Shown one piece after another: positions 43,339-51,794 of a DNA stretch of 64,000 bases. Within the stretch, counting starts at the first letter, position 1. The number at the start of each line of letters is the position of its first letter. A program made the position numbers and the translations under genes. The DNA comes from JBBTCX01 sp964494205 (GTDB lineage: Bacteria > Planctomycetota > Phycisphaerae > UBA1845), in assembly GCA_964494205.1 (NCBI GenBank), contig CAZBRD010000009.1:1-64000 (forward strand), given 5' to 3'. Under the pieces are notes generated by a model. That model saw nothing but the letters and a program-made list of their open reading frames with translations, did no database searches and was not told the origin of the DNA.

Positions 43339-45533
43339 GATTCGTCCTCTGTAGGTTTTGACTTGGACATGCATTGTCGACCTATAGTTGTGAATTCTCT
43401 TCCACCAGGTGTGAGTCGAATGCCGTCGTATCGGTAGGGGCGCGTGCCGTCTTCCAAACGCGGACGAGTTCGTTCAATGGCGGCGTTCACACTCCGAAGA
43501 CGCTCTCCCAATCGTGCATCACTACCGGGCGCATGCCCGTGAGTTTTGCACCACCCCACATAAGCGGCGTAGACATCAGCGGTGGTTTCACTGAATGTGG
43601 GGTGAAGTTCGAGGCAGTCGTCCACGAAAGCAGCCACTGGACTGGATAGGCGCTTGAAGTTGTCGTGAATCGACTGAGAACGACTCGGGATATTGAGCCG
43701 CCCCTCTGCACGAAGTCGCGCCAGACCAACGATCGCCCAATTCACGATGCCGGACAACTCAGCGTGCAGTCGGCGCTCCAGGCTCCGGTCTTCGCGGCCC
43801 AGGTAACTGTTGAAGAACGGGATGACAGAGAGCCGTGCAGCCAACGCGCCGCTGGGGTCCGTGAAGTGGGCGAGCTCGTTGCAGCTGACCACGAAGCGGG
43901 TTGGCAGTCGTACCGAAGTAAGAGGGTCACGGTACTTGCGGTCGATATCTTGCGGGTCTTCACCTACCACAGACTTCAAGACCTCTGCGACGCGAATCGC
44001 ATCGACATGCTTCCCAATGTGTGCATCGGGCATGACCGCTACCGACTTGGTGAGCAACGTCGACAAACCGAACCGCGTCGCGAGGCTCGTCATAGTTGGC
44101 GAGGCGCAGTTGGCCCGGCCCATCATGGCCCCGATGATGCGCACCACGGTGCCCTTGCCGGCTCGAGGTGGCCCGATCAGTAGCAGGAGTTTTTGAAACG
44201 ATGTGTCCGACGTGAGGAGTAAGCCAAACCAACGTTGCAGCAGATCGATGCGTTCGGGATCACCATCGAGCGCGTCGGCAAGGAACGTAAGCCAGGTGGG
44301 ACAATCGGCCTTGGTGTTGAACGCGTAGCCCAAAGCCCACGGCGAAAAATAGCGCGCCGTGTGCTTCATGGACTGGATATTCGTTGGGTCGCCAATGCGG
44401 AATAAACCGTTCGCAAATGAGACCCACGCATCGCCGTGGTCTTCGCCGTCTAACCAACACGGCATCTCCCTGTCAAATGACACCACGCTGAGGGCGCACA
44501 GGCATTTCAAGATGTCGGCCGCGTTTCGCGGTCGAGCATCAAACCCGCGCTTGTCGAGCCAACGAAGAATACGTGCGGTTAATTCCGACTCCGTGACTAG
44601 CTCATAACATCGCTTTTTGAATACCCAGAAGTCTTCGCGCCAGTAGCGCATCCTCAGACCGGTGACGCTGGTGAACGCCTCATCGACGAGTATCTTGGCA
44701 ATGTCCATCGGTCCGGAGACCTTGGGCATGTGCGGCTCTTCCGCTGTGTCGATGAGCTTTTGAAGCTCCGTCGGACCAGCCGCATGATGGTGGACGAGGA
44801 AATCGTCGAGGCCCGTTTTTCCTTTACCGACTTGTGGTAATCGAACGACGCGGACGGTTGCGCCCTTGGCGATGAGTAATTCCGCAAGACGATATTCCGC
44901 GAGTTGGAGATCAGGTCTGCCGGCGACGTCAGAGTCAAAAACGATGACGACAGTCTTTTCGCGCCAAGCCAGCCCCGCCAAGTCGGAGATCAGCTGCCTG
45001 AGTCCGAATGCCCTCCCGCGATCGTCACGCAGACGCTTGTTCTGAAATCCCCAAACTCCGACTAAACCGATGCAACAGAAACTGGCCTGCCATGCGGCGA
45101 GGGTTTTCTTCTCACCTTCGGTGACAAGCACCACCTGCGACTGAGCGAACATTTCGGCGAATTGAGGCGCGAAATACGCCCGATTCTGCAGCTTTCGAGG
45201 TGATTCGTACTTAATTGGTTTTCCGTCGCTAGCCGGCCGCGGGTGGTCAAGTTTGACACGCGCGTAGCCGGAGTCAGCGCCATCGGCATTCCTAAACGGA
45301 AAAACAAGACCGGCATCCCAACTGTGCGCTTTCGGACGCCAGCCAAGGATCTCAGTGATGCTCTGATCGCGGTCACTTCGCAACCCTGCGGCGAGAATCG
45401 TTTGATCGTTCAGGCCGCTTTTGCGAAGGTCGGCAATGTGTCGTTCGTCGAGACAAACAGTCTGCTGGGGTGCACCGACGATATCTGGCCGGACATCGGG
45501 TGACTTGGAGATGAAGTGGCTGGACAATTCCAT
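43335..45533 (-). CDS. Primase-helicase of the TOPRIM-D5/SF3 type (E2 replication protein)
   Basis: 732 residues. The N-terminal part is DUF3854-like with a TOPRIM motif (VVLVTEGEKKTLAAW near 125-140, VIVFDSDVAGRPD near 185). The C-terminal half has a D5/P4-alpha-type SF3 helicase: LLLIGPPRAGKGTVVRIIG Walker A near residue 455-470, downstream acidic motif and the FVVSCNELAHFTDPSGALAARLSVIPF sensor region. Such proteins start replication of phages and satellites such as P4. It takes the place of the PrimPol protein of E1, with no visible sequence relation. Confidence 0.8.
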   Translation of the reverse strand: MELSSHFISKSPDVRPDIVGAPQQTVCLDERHIADLRKSGLNDQTILAAGLRSDRDQSITEILGWRPKAHSWDAGLVFPFRNADGADSGYARVKLDHPRPASDGKPIKYESPRKLQNRAYFAPQFAEMFAQSQVVLVTEGEKKTLAAWQASFCCIGLVGVWGFQNKRLRDDRGRAFGLRQLISDLAGLAWREKTVVIVFDSDVAGRPDLQLAEYRLAELLIAKGATVRVVRLPQVGKGKTGLDDFLVHHHAAGPTELQKLIDTAEEPHMPKVSGPMDIAKILVDEAFTSVTGLRMRYWREDFWVFKKRCYELVTESELTARILRWLDKRGFDARPRNAADILKCLCALSVVSFDREMPCWLDGEDHGDAWVSFANGLFRIGDPTNIQSMKHTARYFSPWALGYAFNTKADCPTWLTFLADALDGDPERIDLLQRWFGLLLTSDTSFQKLLLLIGPPRAGKGTVVRIIGAMMGRANCASPTMTSLATRFGLSTLLTKSVAVMPDAHIGKHVDAIRVAEVLKSVVGEDPQDIDRKYRDPLTSVRLPTRFVVSCNELAHFTDPSGALAARLSVIPFFNSYLGREDRSLERRLHAELSGIVNWAIVGLARLRAEGRLNIPSRSQSIHDNFKRLSSPVAAFVDDCLELHPTFSETTADVYAAYVGWCKTHGHAPGSDARLGERLRSVNAAIERTRPRLEDGTRPYRYDGIRLTPGGREFTTIGRQCMSKSKPTEDES

Positions 45534-45540
45534 GAGAGTG

Positions 45541-45960
45541 TTACCCGTTGTTTCGATCGTCTTTCAGTTGCTGCCACAATCGCCGCTGTTTCTTCCAATC
45601 CGCGACGATGCAGATGGACCGCAAGTGCCGCTCGCCAATTGCATCACAACCTCGTGTAGTTCGCGGAAGAAAAAGGATTGCTTCCTGAATGTCTGGCGCG
45701 AGGTTGAGCAGATTCATGATCTGCGTCATGCGCGCGCGGGTAACGTGACCGAGTCGCGCGAGATCGGCGTAGTCAGTGACGTCGCCGCGACGAATGAGCT
45801 CCTCGCATCGAATCGCCAGCGCCATCAATCGTGAGACGCGCGGGACTGAACCCTCTGGGAGATCAGACTTGGGCGGTGCTACACCCGCGCGAACCTCGCG
45901 ACGCCCGGCGGACCCGCGTGCGAAGTGAACGTCGAATTCAACGGTCATGCCGTCAGACAT
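45541..45960 (-). CDS. HTH DNA-binding protein beside serine recombinase (E2)
   Basis: Close sister of 10220-10645, keeping the helix-turn-helix DYADLARLGHVTRARMTQIM. It overlaps the serine recombinase end by 16 bp. Its conservation next to a swapped replication gene suggests it belongs functionally with the recombinase. Confidence 0.65.
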   Translation of the reverse strand: MSDGMTVEFDVHFARGSAGRREVRAGVAPPKSDLPEGSVPRVSRLMALAIRCEELIRRGDVTDYADLARLGHVTRARMTQIMNLLNLAPDIQEAILFLPRTTRGCDAIGERHLRSICIVADWKKQRRLWQQLKDDRNNG

Positions 45961-47384
45961 GCTTGCGCCTCCAATTCATTGACCACGTTGTTCTGACCCA
46001 GCGTGCGGATTCCATTGGCATGAAACGTGACTGCGACTTTCCCCTTCGCGCCGTCGTAATCGACGCGCTGGATCAGCAAATGGACCACGCGTGCCTGCTC
46101 GCGCGGACTCAGCGAATCCCACAGCGGCGTGAAAGTTGCGAGAGCGGAATCAACTTCAGACTTGGTGACCAAGTCATTCCGCACCCTGCCTTCGCCGGTG
46201 CACGATGAGGCCATCTCTTCGAGCGCCTCTGCGCGGGCCTGCTCGAGAACCATCGACCGAACAGCCGGATCCTGCACGATCGTTCGAACCTGTTCGATCA
46301 CGAAACGCTCAATCTGTTCTGCGGGCACGGACTTCGACGGGCACGCATTCCAGCCCTGCTTCTGGGCTGTCGTACACGTGTAATAGCGGTAACGGCGATT
46401 CCCCTTCGTCGTGAAGGTGTACACCATGGATTTGTCGCACGGCGCGCAGCGCAAAAGGCCCTTGAGGAGCGCACCAGACTTATTGCGAACATGCATACCA
46501 CCCGTGCGGCCGTGGGAGCGCAGCATCAGCTGCACTCGCTGAAACGTCTCGTCGTCGAGGATCGCCTCGTGCTCGCCAACGTGGACTTCTTCCTTGTAAC
46601 GCACCATGCCGCGGTAGACGACGTTGGTAAGCAACCGAAGCAAGTTGTTCTTGTCGAACGATTGTCCCCCCACTTCTTTACCCTTGCGCGTTGTCCAGCG
46701 CTTCGTCGTCCAACCGCGTCGATTCAATTCGGTGACCGTCTGGCTCAGGGATTCTTTTTCGATATAGAGGTCAAATACAGCGCGGACGCGCGCAGCCTCG
46801 TCGGTATTGACGATGAGCCGCGAGCCATTGGGATCGACGTCATAACCCAAGAGCGGATGGCCACCCGACCACTTCCCCTTCCGTCGAGTGGCTGCGATCT
46901 TGTCGCGCGTTCGTTCTGAGATGATCTCACGCTCGAATTGGGCAAACGAAAGTAGGATGTTGAGAGTGAGCCGACCCATGGAGTGAGTCGTGTTGAAGTG
47001 TTGAGTGACCGAAACGAACGAAACGCCGTACTTGTCGAACGCCTCCATCATCTTGGCGAAGTCGAGCAACGACCGACTCAAGCGGTCCACCTTATACACA
47101 ACGACGCCATCGATCTTCCCGGCTTCGATGTCGGCCATTAGGCGCCGGAGCGCGGGGCGTTCGGTGTTCGCGCCGGTGTAGCCGCCGTCGTCGTAGCGAT
47201 CCGGCAGGCAGACCCACCCCTCCGCTTTTTGGCTGGCGATGTACGCCTCAGCCGACTCGCGCTGCGCATCTAGCGAGTTAAATGCCTGATCCAACCCCTC
47301 CTCCGTACTCTTGCGTGTGTATACGGCGTAGCGGACATGGCGCGCCGCTCGTGCCTTTCCATCGTTGTTCCCGTTTCGGTTCAC
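45945..47384 (-). CDS. Large serine recombinase (E2)
   Basis: 479 residues, sister of 10630-12075; catalytic YTRKS, KVDRLSR and zinc ribbon LLRCAPCDKS...YTC...C all kept. It follows the DUF2924 gene with ATGA overlap. Confidence 0.9.
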   Translation of the reverse strand: MNRNGNNDGKARAARHVRYAVYTRKSTEEGLDQAFNSLDAQRESAEAYIASQKAEGWVCLPDRYDDGGYTGANTERPALRRLMADIEAGKIDGVVVYKVDRLSRSLLDFAKMMEAFDKYGVSFVSVTQHFNTTHSMGRLTLNILLSFAQFEREIISERTRDKIAATRRKGKWSGGHPLLGYDVDPNGSRLIVNTDEAARVRAVFDLYIEKESLSQTVTELNRRGWTTKRWTTRKGKEVGGQSFDKNNLLRLLTNVVYRGMVRYKEEVHVGEHEAILDDETFQRVQLMLRSHGRTGGMHVRNKSGALLKGLLRCAPCDKSMVYTFTTKGNRRYRYYTCTTAQKQGWNACPSKSVPAEQIERFVIEQVRTIVQDPAVRSMVLEQARAEALEEMASSCTGEGRVRNDLVTKSEVDSALATFTPLWDSLSPREQARVVHLLIQRVDYDGAKGKVAVTFHANGIRTLGQNNVVNELEAQACLTA

Positions 47385-47890
47385 TGAGCGGCCTCCTTGC
47401 TGGGTTTAGGTAGGCCGAAGAACAGAAACCCGTTCCAGTGCGAGCCGGTGATCTTCCGAGCCACAGCCGACAACGAACGGTAGATATCACCGTCGAAGTC
47501 GAATCCGTTCGTGAGAACGCGCACCTGGACGGTCTTTCCCTTGTATTCACGCTTAAGAATGGTGCCCGGCATCGGCAATCGATCATTCGCGCTGACGTGG
47601 AACGGCGATGTGGTTGTGCCGCCATTGCTACTGGAGTCCGGCGGGGTGACAGGCGGCCTGATTCGCAAGTCGGCGTCGTTGGCCAATTCTTTTGCCCGAC
47701 GACGTGCACGCTCGGAGAGGTCGCCTTCCTGCATGGCCTGGAGTCGCCATGCAATACGCTTAACCAAATATTGTTTGTTGTTCGACCGCGCCGCCTCGCC
47801 AAACACTTCGCCGTAGCGCTCTCGCAGCTGCGTCACCGTCATACGGTTCAGCGCTCTCACGGTCTTGTCGACATCAATGGACGTCATCAA
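47381..47890 (-). CDS. DUF2924 protein (E2)
   Basis: 169 residues, sister of 12072-12578 (TQLRERYGEVFG, GSHWNGFLFFGLPKPS). Start at the first or second ATG (47890 or 47887). Placed before the serine recombinase as usual. Confidence 0.8.
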   Translation of the reverse strand: MMTSIDVDKTVRALNRMTVTQLRERYGEVFGEAARSNNKQYLVKRIAWRLQAMQEGDLSERARRRAKELANDADLRIRPPVTPPDSSSNGGTTTSPFHVSANDRLPMPGTILKREYKGKTVQVRVLTNGFDFDGDIYRSLSAVARKITGSHWNGFLFFGLPKPSKEAAQ

Positions 47891-48162
47891 ATTCCCCCGC
47901 TCTCTGGCTGTAAACCGGCTTCCATCAGGGCAAACTCTCCCCCCTGATCAAGGCCGGTTCGCGAGGAATCCGCTGGTGCTGTAGCGAATTCCGGTAACGC
48001 CGAATGAATTGCACGAAGCCGGTGAATTCCGGTGGCAAGAATGGCCGTAAGTTCGGACAGTCGCTGGTAGGCGGTTAGCGAATCAGAATTCTCGGCGCTG
48101 CCAATACATTGCGGATAGGGCTCGCGTGCAACACATCCGTTCGATTTCAGGAGCGGTGTCAT
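47887..48162 (-). CDS. Element-specific hypothetical protein (E2)
   Basis: The ATG at 48162 overlaps the HTH gene stop (ATGA), which makes it preferable to a longer frame to 48294. About 91 residues. The C-terminal half (LSELTAILATGIHRLRAIHSALPE, GLDQGGEFALMEAGLQPES) matches the E1 gene at 12565. Confidence 0.55.
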   Translation of the reverse strand: MTPLLKSNGCVAREPYPQCIGSAENSDSLTAYQRLSELTAILATGIHRLRAIHSALPEFATAPADSSRTGLDQGGEFALMEAGLQPESGGI

Positions 48163-48383
48163 TGGGTCTCCACCGCCTTCCGAACATCTTGTTTCTGCAC
48201 GGGCTGCCGAAGTGCCTCCTCTAGTTCCAATAGGCGAAAGCGGACCACCCTGCGCGAAAGACGCACACAGGGAATGCGACGCTGCCGCACCCAACCGTTG
48301 ACAGTACCTACAGAGACGCCGAAATGTTCCGCAACGCGAGATGCCGTAACCAGTGAATCCGTTGACATTGTGCGAACCTCCAT
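48159..48383 (-). CDS. Excisionase-like HTH protein (E2)
   Basis: 74 residues of the MerR/HTH_17 type used by excisionases: VTASRVAEHFGVSVGTVNGW then VRQRRIPCVRLSRRVVRF. Probable recombination directionality factor or repressor at the head of the E2 operon. E1 has an unrelated small gene in this place. Confidence 0.7.
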   Translation of the reverse strand: MEVRTMSTDSLVTASRVAEHFGVSVGTVNGWVRQRRIPCVRLSRRVVRFRLLELEEALRQPVQKQDVRKAVETQ

Positions 48384-48453
48384 CGTGATGAAGTGTTCAA
48401 CACAAAACCGAACGTTTCAATTCGTAAGTGCGTGTTACGTTTACGTAGGTGGG

Positions 48454-49260
48454 TTACGTTTCAGATGTGCGGGGATTCCACCTAGCGATTCGCTCCCGAA
48501 TCCACGTTTCCGGATAGTAGTTTTCTTGATTTGCGGGATCCTTCTCGATGACGACTGGTTGGCCCCCCTTAGCGGCACTATTCACCCATGCATCAATAGT
48601 AGTCGCCGAGGGATTCTTGCCGTTCTTCCGGAAGCGTTCGTGCGTACAGATTGTCTTGCGGCCAACGTAGCCAGCAACAGGCACCCATGTTATCGAAACC
48701 GACTCTGGGCTCAGGGTCTGTTTCGCACTTTCTTCGAGCTGGCCAAGCGTATTCCTAGAAGCATCATGGCAAACCGGCATCCGATGGCCCGTCAAAGAGG
48801 TATCGATGGCTTCTGCGACTTGAACTCCAAGGGGGGTGATCCGAACTTTGCGTATGAATGAAAGTGCAAACATTGACCACGCAGCCTTTGTCAGTTCTCT
48901 CAAGGGCTCATCGTTCCAAAATATCATCCATTCTCCGTCCAGCGGGCCGACCCCTAATTTGTGGCCTTTCGGGCTAACAACAACGTGGCGGGCGAGCTGC
49001 TTAACCATGTTCATATGGTCGTCGGGGACTGGCTCAATCATCGCGCGAAGTTGCAGACATTGAATCCCATCTGCGGCGGCTTCAAGGTCCAGTCCTGAAT
49101 GGAGCACGACCATAAAGAGGCACGGCTTGCGTCGGAGGCGGTCCATGACCTTTTTCAAACCTACGGCACTGGCTCCCTCACCATTCCAAGGCCCTCCAAA
49201 AGCCATGCCGTACATAGCACTTAAGACTGCCCGTTCGTTTTGCGATAGACTTACTTGCAT
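48454..49260 (-). CDS. E2 cargo gene, hypothetical protein
   Basis: The ATG at 49260 is preferred (GAAAGGGG just upstream); a longer frame to 49443 would cross the conserved end repeats. About 268 residues, not recognised, with no signal peptide; HTH-like content near the C-terminus (NPSATTIDAWVNSAAKGG). It fills the cargo slot that holds 13279-14109 in E1 and is unrelated to it. Confidence 0.55.
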   Translation of the reverse strand: MQVSLSQNERAVLSAMYGMAFGGPWNGEGASAVGLKKVMDRLRRKPCLFMVVLHSGLDLEAAADGIQCLQLRAMIEPVPDDHMNMVKQLARHVVVSPKGHKLGVGPLDGEWMIFWNDEPLRELTKAAWSMFALSFIRKVRITPLGVQVAEAIDTSLTGHRMPVCHDASRNTLGQLEESAKQTLSPESVSITWVPVAGYVGRKTICTHERFRKNGKNPSATTIDAWVNSAAKGGQPVVIEKDPANQENYYPETWIRERIARWNPRTSET

Positions 49261-49357
49261 TTTTTCCCCTTTCTCAATTGATTCTCTAAGACTAATCCAA
49301 AACGAAACGCACGAGATTATAGCTAAGAACTGCGAGTTCGAATCATGAACGCAGTGC

Positions 49358-49460
49358 GAGCGCAACCCCCCTGTTAACCAATTCGGGGTGTTAACACAGA
49401 GAGTGAGAGAGTTCGAGAGTTTTCGCTCCAAAAACGAGTGCAACCCCCGGGGTTGCGCTC
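49358..49460. repeat. Conserved right-end motif of E2 with 25-bp near-palindrome
   Basis: GAGCGCAACCCC half-site at 49358-49369, GTTAACC/GTTAACAC, and the facing pair GAGTGCAACCCC-C-GGGGTTGCGCTC at 49436-49460. Same as 14287-14389; the stretches between are more variable than the motifs. Confidence 0.7.
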
Positions 49461-49579
49461 AGTGTGGCGAGAAGGATGTTGCAAACAGAGAGCGCGCTAA
49501 CTTTGGCAATGAGGCGCAACGTCGCGTCGTTTGCGGAGTTACGACGGACATCGCCAGATGTGAATTTTGAGCACTATGC

Positions 49580-49611
49580 AAACAAAAAAACCGCCGAATT
49601 TCTTCGACGGT
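49580..49611 (-). terminator. Intrinsic terminator at right end of E2, minus strand
   Basis: Minus-strand hairpin ACCGTCGAA-loop-TTCGGCGGT with a following TTTTTTTG, as at 14508-14540. Confidence 0.7.
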
Positions 49612-49619
49612 TACGTTAC

Positions 49620-49627
49620 CTCCCCGA
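49620..49627. other. attL core of E3 (CTCCCCGA)
   Basis: CTCCCCGA is the only sequence shared by the two E3 ends (with 61514-61521). To its left is E2 sequence, to its right E3. Read on the minus strand, the bases right of the core form a tRNA T-arm (CTAGG-TTCGAGT-CCTAG) followed by TCGGGGAG, so the E3 attachment site imitates the 3' end of a tRNA gene. Confidence 0.8.
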
Positions 49628-49867
49628 CTAGGACTCGAACCTAGTGCCGATGCGATTTCCGATTCGTCGCAACCAGTGCAAATACAATTGGTTAGCGAGA
49701 ATGCAGTGGACGACCAAAACACCCGCGCGACCAAATACGCTACCAAATCAGTGTCGAAATCAACCATTGCGCCAGAGCTTGCAGCCTTGATTGAACGCTG
49801 GGACACGCTGCCTGAACATCGACGGCGTGCGATTCTCGACTTGGCTGGACTCGGCAACGAAGCGTAG
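49628..49867 (+). other. Detached C-terminal coding part of the E3 integrase
   Basis: From the base after the core, 79 codons are open to the TAG at 49865-49867 in exactly the frame that the integrase (60124) would have if the ends were joined. Its end reads PELAALIERWDTLPEHRRRA and ILDLAGLGNEA, a helical tail of the kind seen at the C-terminus of planctomycete tyrosine integrases. In the integrated state it has only a GTG start (49676) and is probably not made. Confidence 0.7.
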
Positions 49868-49876
49868 GATTCGAGT

Positions 49877-50293
49877 ATGGGAACCGATTCACAAACGGCC
49901 ATTAACGGCGACGGCTTCGCTCGTGAGCAGCGCGGGCGGTTCGGCAAGGGCAATCGTGGCGGGCCGGGCCGCAAACCTGGGCCGACGCCGCAAACAATGA
50001 CACTGGAGCGCATCAAACAGGCTGTCATTCAAAGCTGGACCGACGTTGACGGCCCGAAGCTGTTGAGCGATCTAGCTGCCAGCGATCCGCGTTCCTATCT
50101 GCGATTGGTCGTCGGCCTGCTACCGCGAGAGCAAGTTGGGGAACCCGTCGTGCAACAGCGATTGGTTTACTTCAATGTTGTCCCTGCGGTTCCACCTGAA
50201 CAATGGCCACATACAACCATCGACCAACCTACCAACACGTACCGCGACGTACCGCAACTGCCAGTCGACGACACCCCCCACCGGGGGCCATAG
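49877..50293 (+). CDS. Hypothetical protein with basic GPGRKPG segment
   Basis: 138 residues. The N-terminal GKGNRGGPGRKPGPTPQTMT is of the GNPGGPGRP kind seen in proteins linked to terminases and phage DNA binding; the rest is a short helical domain (LDRIKQAV, LLSDLAASDPRSYLRLVVGLLPREQ). It follows the integrase tail directly, which suggests that in the circular element it forms one unit with the integrase. Confidence 0.55.
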   Translation: MGTDSQTAINGDGFAREQRGRFGKGNRGGPGRKPGPTPQTMTLERIKQAVIQSWTDVDGPKLLSDLAASDPRSYLRLVVGLLPREQVGEPVVQQRLVYFNVVPAVPPEQWPHTTIDQPTNTYRDVPQLPVDDTPHRGP

Positions 50294-50468
50294 TGGGGTT
50301 CCAAAAGGTTCAATGGGTCCCATCCTGCGCGCTTTCATCGCTCGCATTCGTCTAGCCGATTTGCGAGTGAAATGCACATTGCGCCTGTTTTTCGTAGTTT
50401 CAAGTCCGGCGGCCAATGGATTGTAGAAAAATGCGTGTCGACAAAAAGAATTGAAAGCGCGAGTTGAA

Positions 50469-50678
50469 TCACTCGCGGGTTACATATTCGATCGCTGCGC
50501 CGTCTGTATCAAAATCGATACATTGGTTTTGTGTTTCTGTATGTTCCTTTGAGGGGTAAACAGAAACCTCTCCTGCGCGACTTTGGATTCCGCCTGAAAC
50601 TTGCAACCGATGCGGCGAATAGTCGACCCCGATCACAAAAGTCGACGGATTCGGGATTCTTGGAGTGTTTGTCATCAT
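50469..50678 (-). CDS. Small hypothetical protein after Clp-fold gene
   Basis: 69 residues, starting 3 bp after the stop of the Clp-fold gene and read in the same direction. Not recognised; the sequence contains IGVDYSPHRLQVSGGIQSRAG. Weak call based on position and an open frame. Confidence 0.35.
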   Translation of the reverse strand: MMTNTPRIPNPSTFVIGVDYSPHRLQVSGGIQSRAGEVSVYPSKEHTETQNQCIDFDTDGAAIEYVTRE

Positions 50679-50681
50679 CCA

Positions 50682-51794
50682 TCATACAGTACCAAGCGAT
50701 ACTGCCTCCCAGCCAGATCGATAATTTATTATACTATATTTTATCTGACAATCCGGTTGCCTGCTCGCGAAAATTGCACCGGAGTTTGCAAAGTGAGTAG
50801 ACATTCTCGCACTTTCCAGACACGTACCTACTATTTTATAGGACGTTGGTGGAACGGTGACGACTGCTTGTGCCGCAAGTTGGGCGGTAATTTGCGCTAG
50901 CATTTGTTGCGGTAAACCGAGCGGAATATTGAGACTTGGAAGTGGAGCAAACAAAGGAGCGCAGTCTGGATTTGCGTGGACTAGTTTCAGAGGCTCAAAA
51001 GGACTCCGAATTTCAAGTTCGACAACGAAATTGAGCCAAATCTTCCAAATCAGAGAGTTGACCGTTGCTTCTGGGTCTTCTACCGGAAGACCGATCTCTT
51101 TGGCCTCGGTTCGGCTAAGTGCATAACCGTGATGGTGAAATTCTCGAATGAGTTTTTGGGCGATCTCCTGAGCCTGCTTTTCTGTCATGCCTTGCATTCT
51201 CAGTAGCTTTTGCGCCATGGAGAATGAGAGTTGCGTACTTCTGGCAGCGATCCCGATCGGAATAGTACCGACTTGCTCACAGAACTTGTCGAACATACGC
51301 GTTAGTCCTTCTTGATCGTGTATGCCGACATTCACTTTCGCGAATCTGATAAATGCAGCAAGGTCTTCTGACCCAAATGCAAGTTCCTCAGGCGCGCCAC
51401 CGTCCTTGGGGCGATTTCGGACTCGAATCTGCGGATCAACTGGACCAAGGTTGCCATTTTCGTGCATGACGATGCTGTTGGCTCCCAAGGCGATCAAAGT
51501 TGCGGCACTAAATGCGCCAGCAGGAACCAAGACCGAGAATTTCTTAACTCGCTCGCGAACCAAGGTTACAATCCGCCAAGCCACGGTTGGATCGCCGCCG
51601 TTACTGACAAGTAGCAAATCGATAGCCTGCGTTCCGTGAGGAATTGTTTCTAGCTGCAGTTCCAATTCGTGAACTGAATCAGAAGCGATACTGGCGCTCG
51701 CTCCAACGCGCGGGCTAGTTACGTACACAATGAGGGGGCGCTGTCGCTGTTGCTCTAGCTGCCGATATAGTTCGATACGTTCAACTAGACCCAT
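50682..51794 (-). CDS. Clp-fold serine proteinase of the SDH type
   Basis: 370 residues; start at 51794 with GGAGTGAT before it. The fold is that of ClpP/SppA/SDH_sah proteins: LLLVSNGGDPTVAW, the nucleophile region VPAGAFSAATLIALGANSIVM, and GNLGPVDPQI for the acidic or His part. A helical C-terminal half follows and ends with about 60 residues not belonging to the family. No signal peptide or transmembrane anchor is visible, so it is cytoplasmic. Some members of this family are encoded in defence-type loci; its target here is unknown. Confidence 0.7.
   Translation of the reverse strand: MGLVERIELYRQLEQQRQRPLIVYVTSPRVGASASIASDSVHELELQLETIPHGTQAIDLLLVSNGGDPTVAWRIVTLVRERVKKFSVLVPAGAFSAATLIALGANSIVMHENGNLGPVDPQIRVRNRPKDGGAPEELAFGSEDLAAFIRFAKVNVGIHDQEGLTRMFDKFCEQVGTIPIGIAARSTQLSFSMAQKLLRMQGMTEKQAQEIAQKLIREFHHHGYALSRTEAKEIGLPVEDPEATVNSLIWKIWLNFVVELEIRSPFEPLKLVHANPDCAPLFAPLPSLNIPLGLPQQMLAQITAQLAAQAVVTVPPTSYKIVGTCLESARMSTHFANSGAIFASRQPDCQIKYSIINYRSGWEAVSLGTV

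Noticed and set aside
49620..49700. Possible complete tRNA gene on the minus strand
   Set aside because: T-arm and 3' acceptor-like bases are present, but there is no matching 5' acceptor strand, D-arm or anticodon arm in the next 50 bases, so only a 3'-end mimic is claimed.
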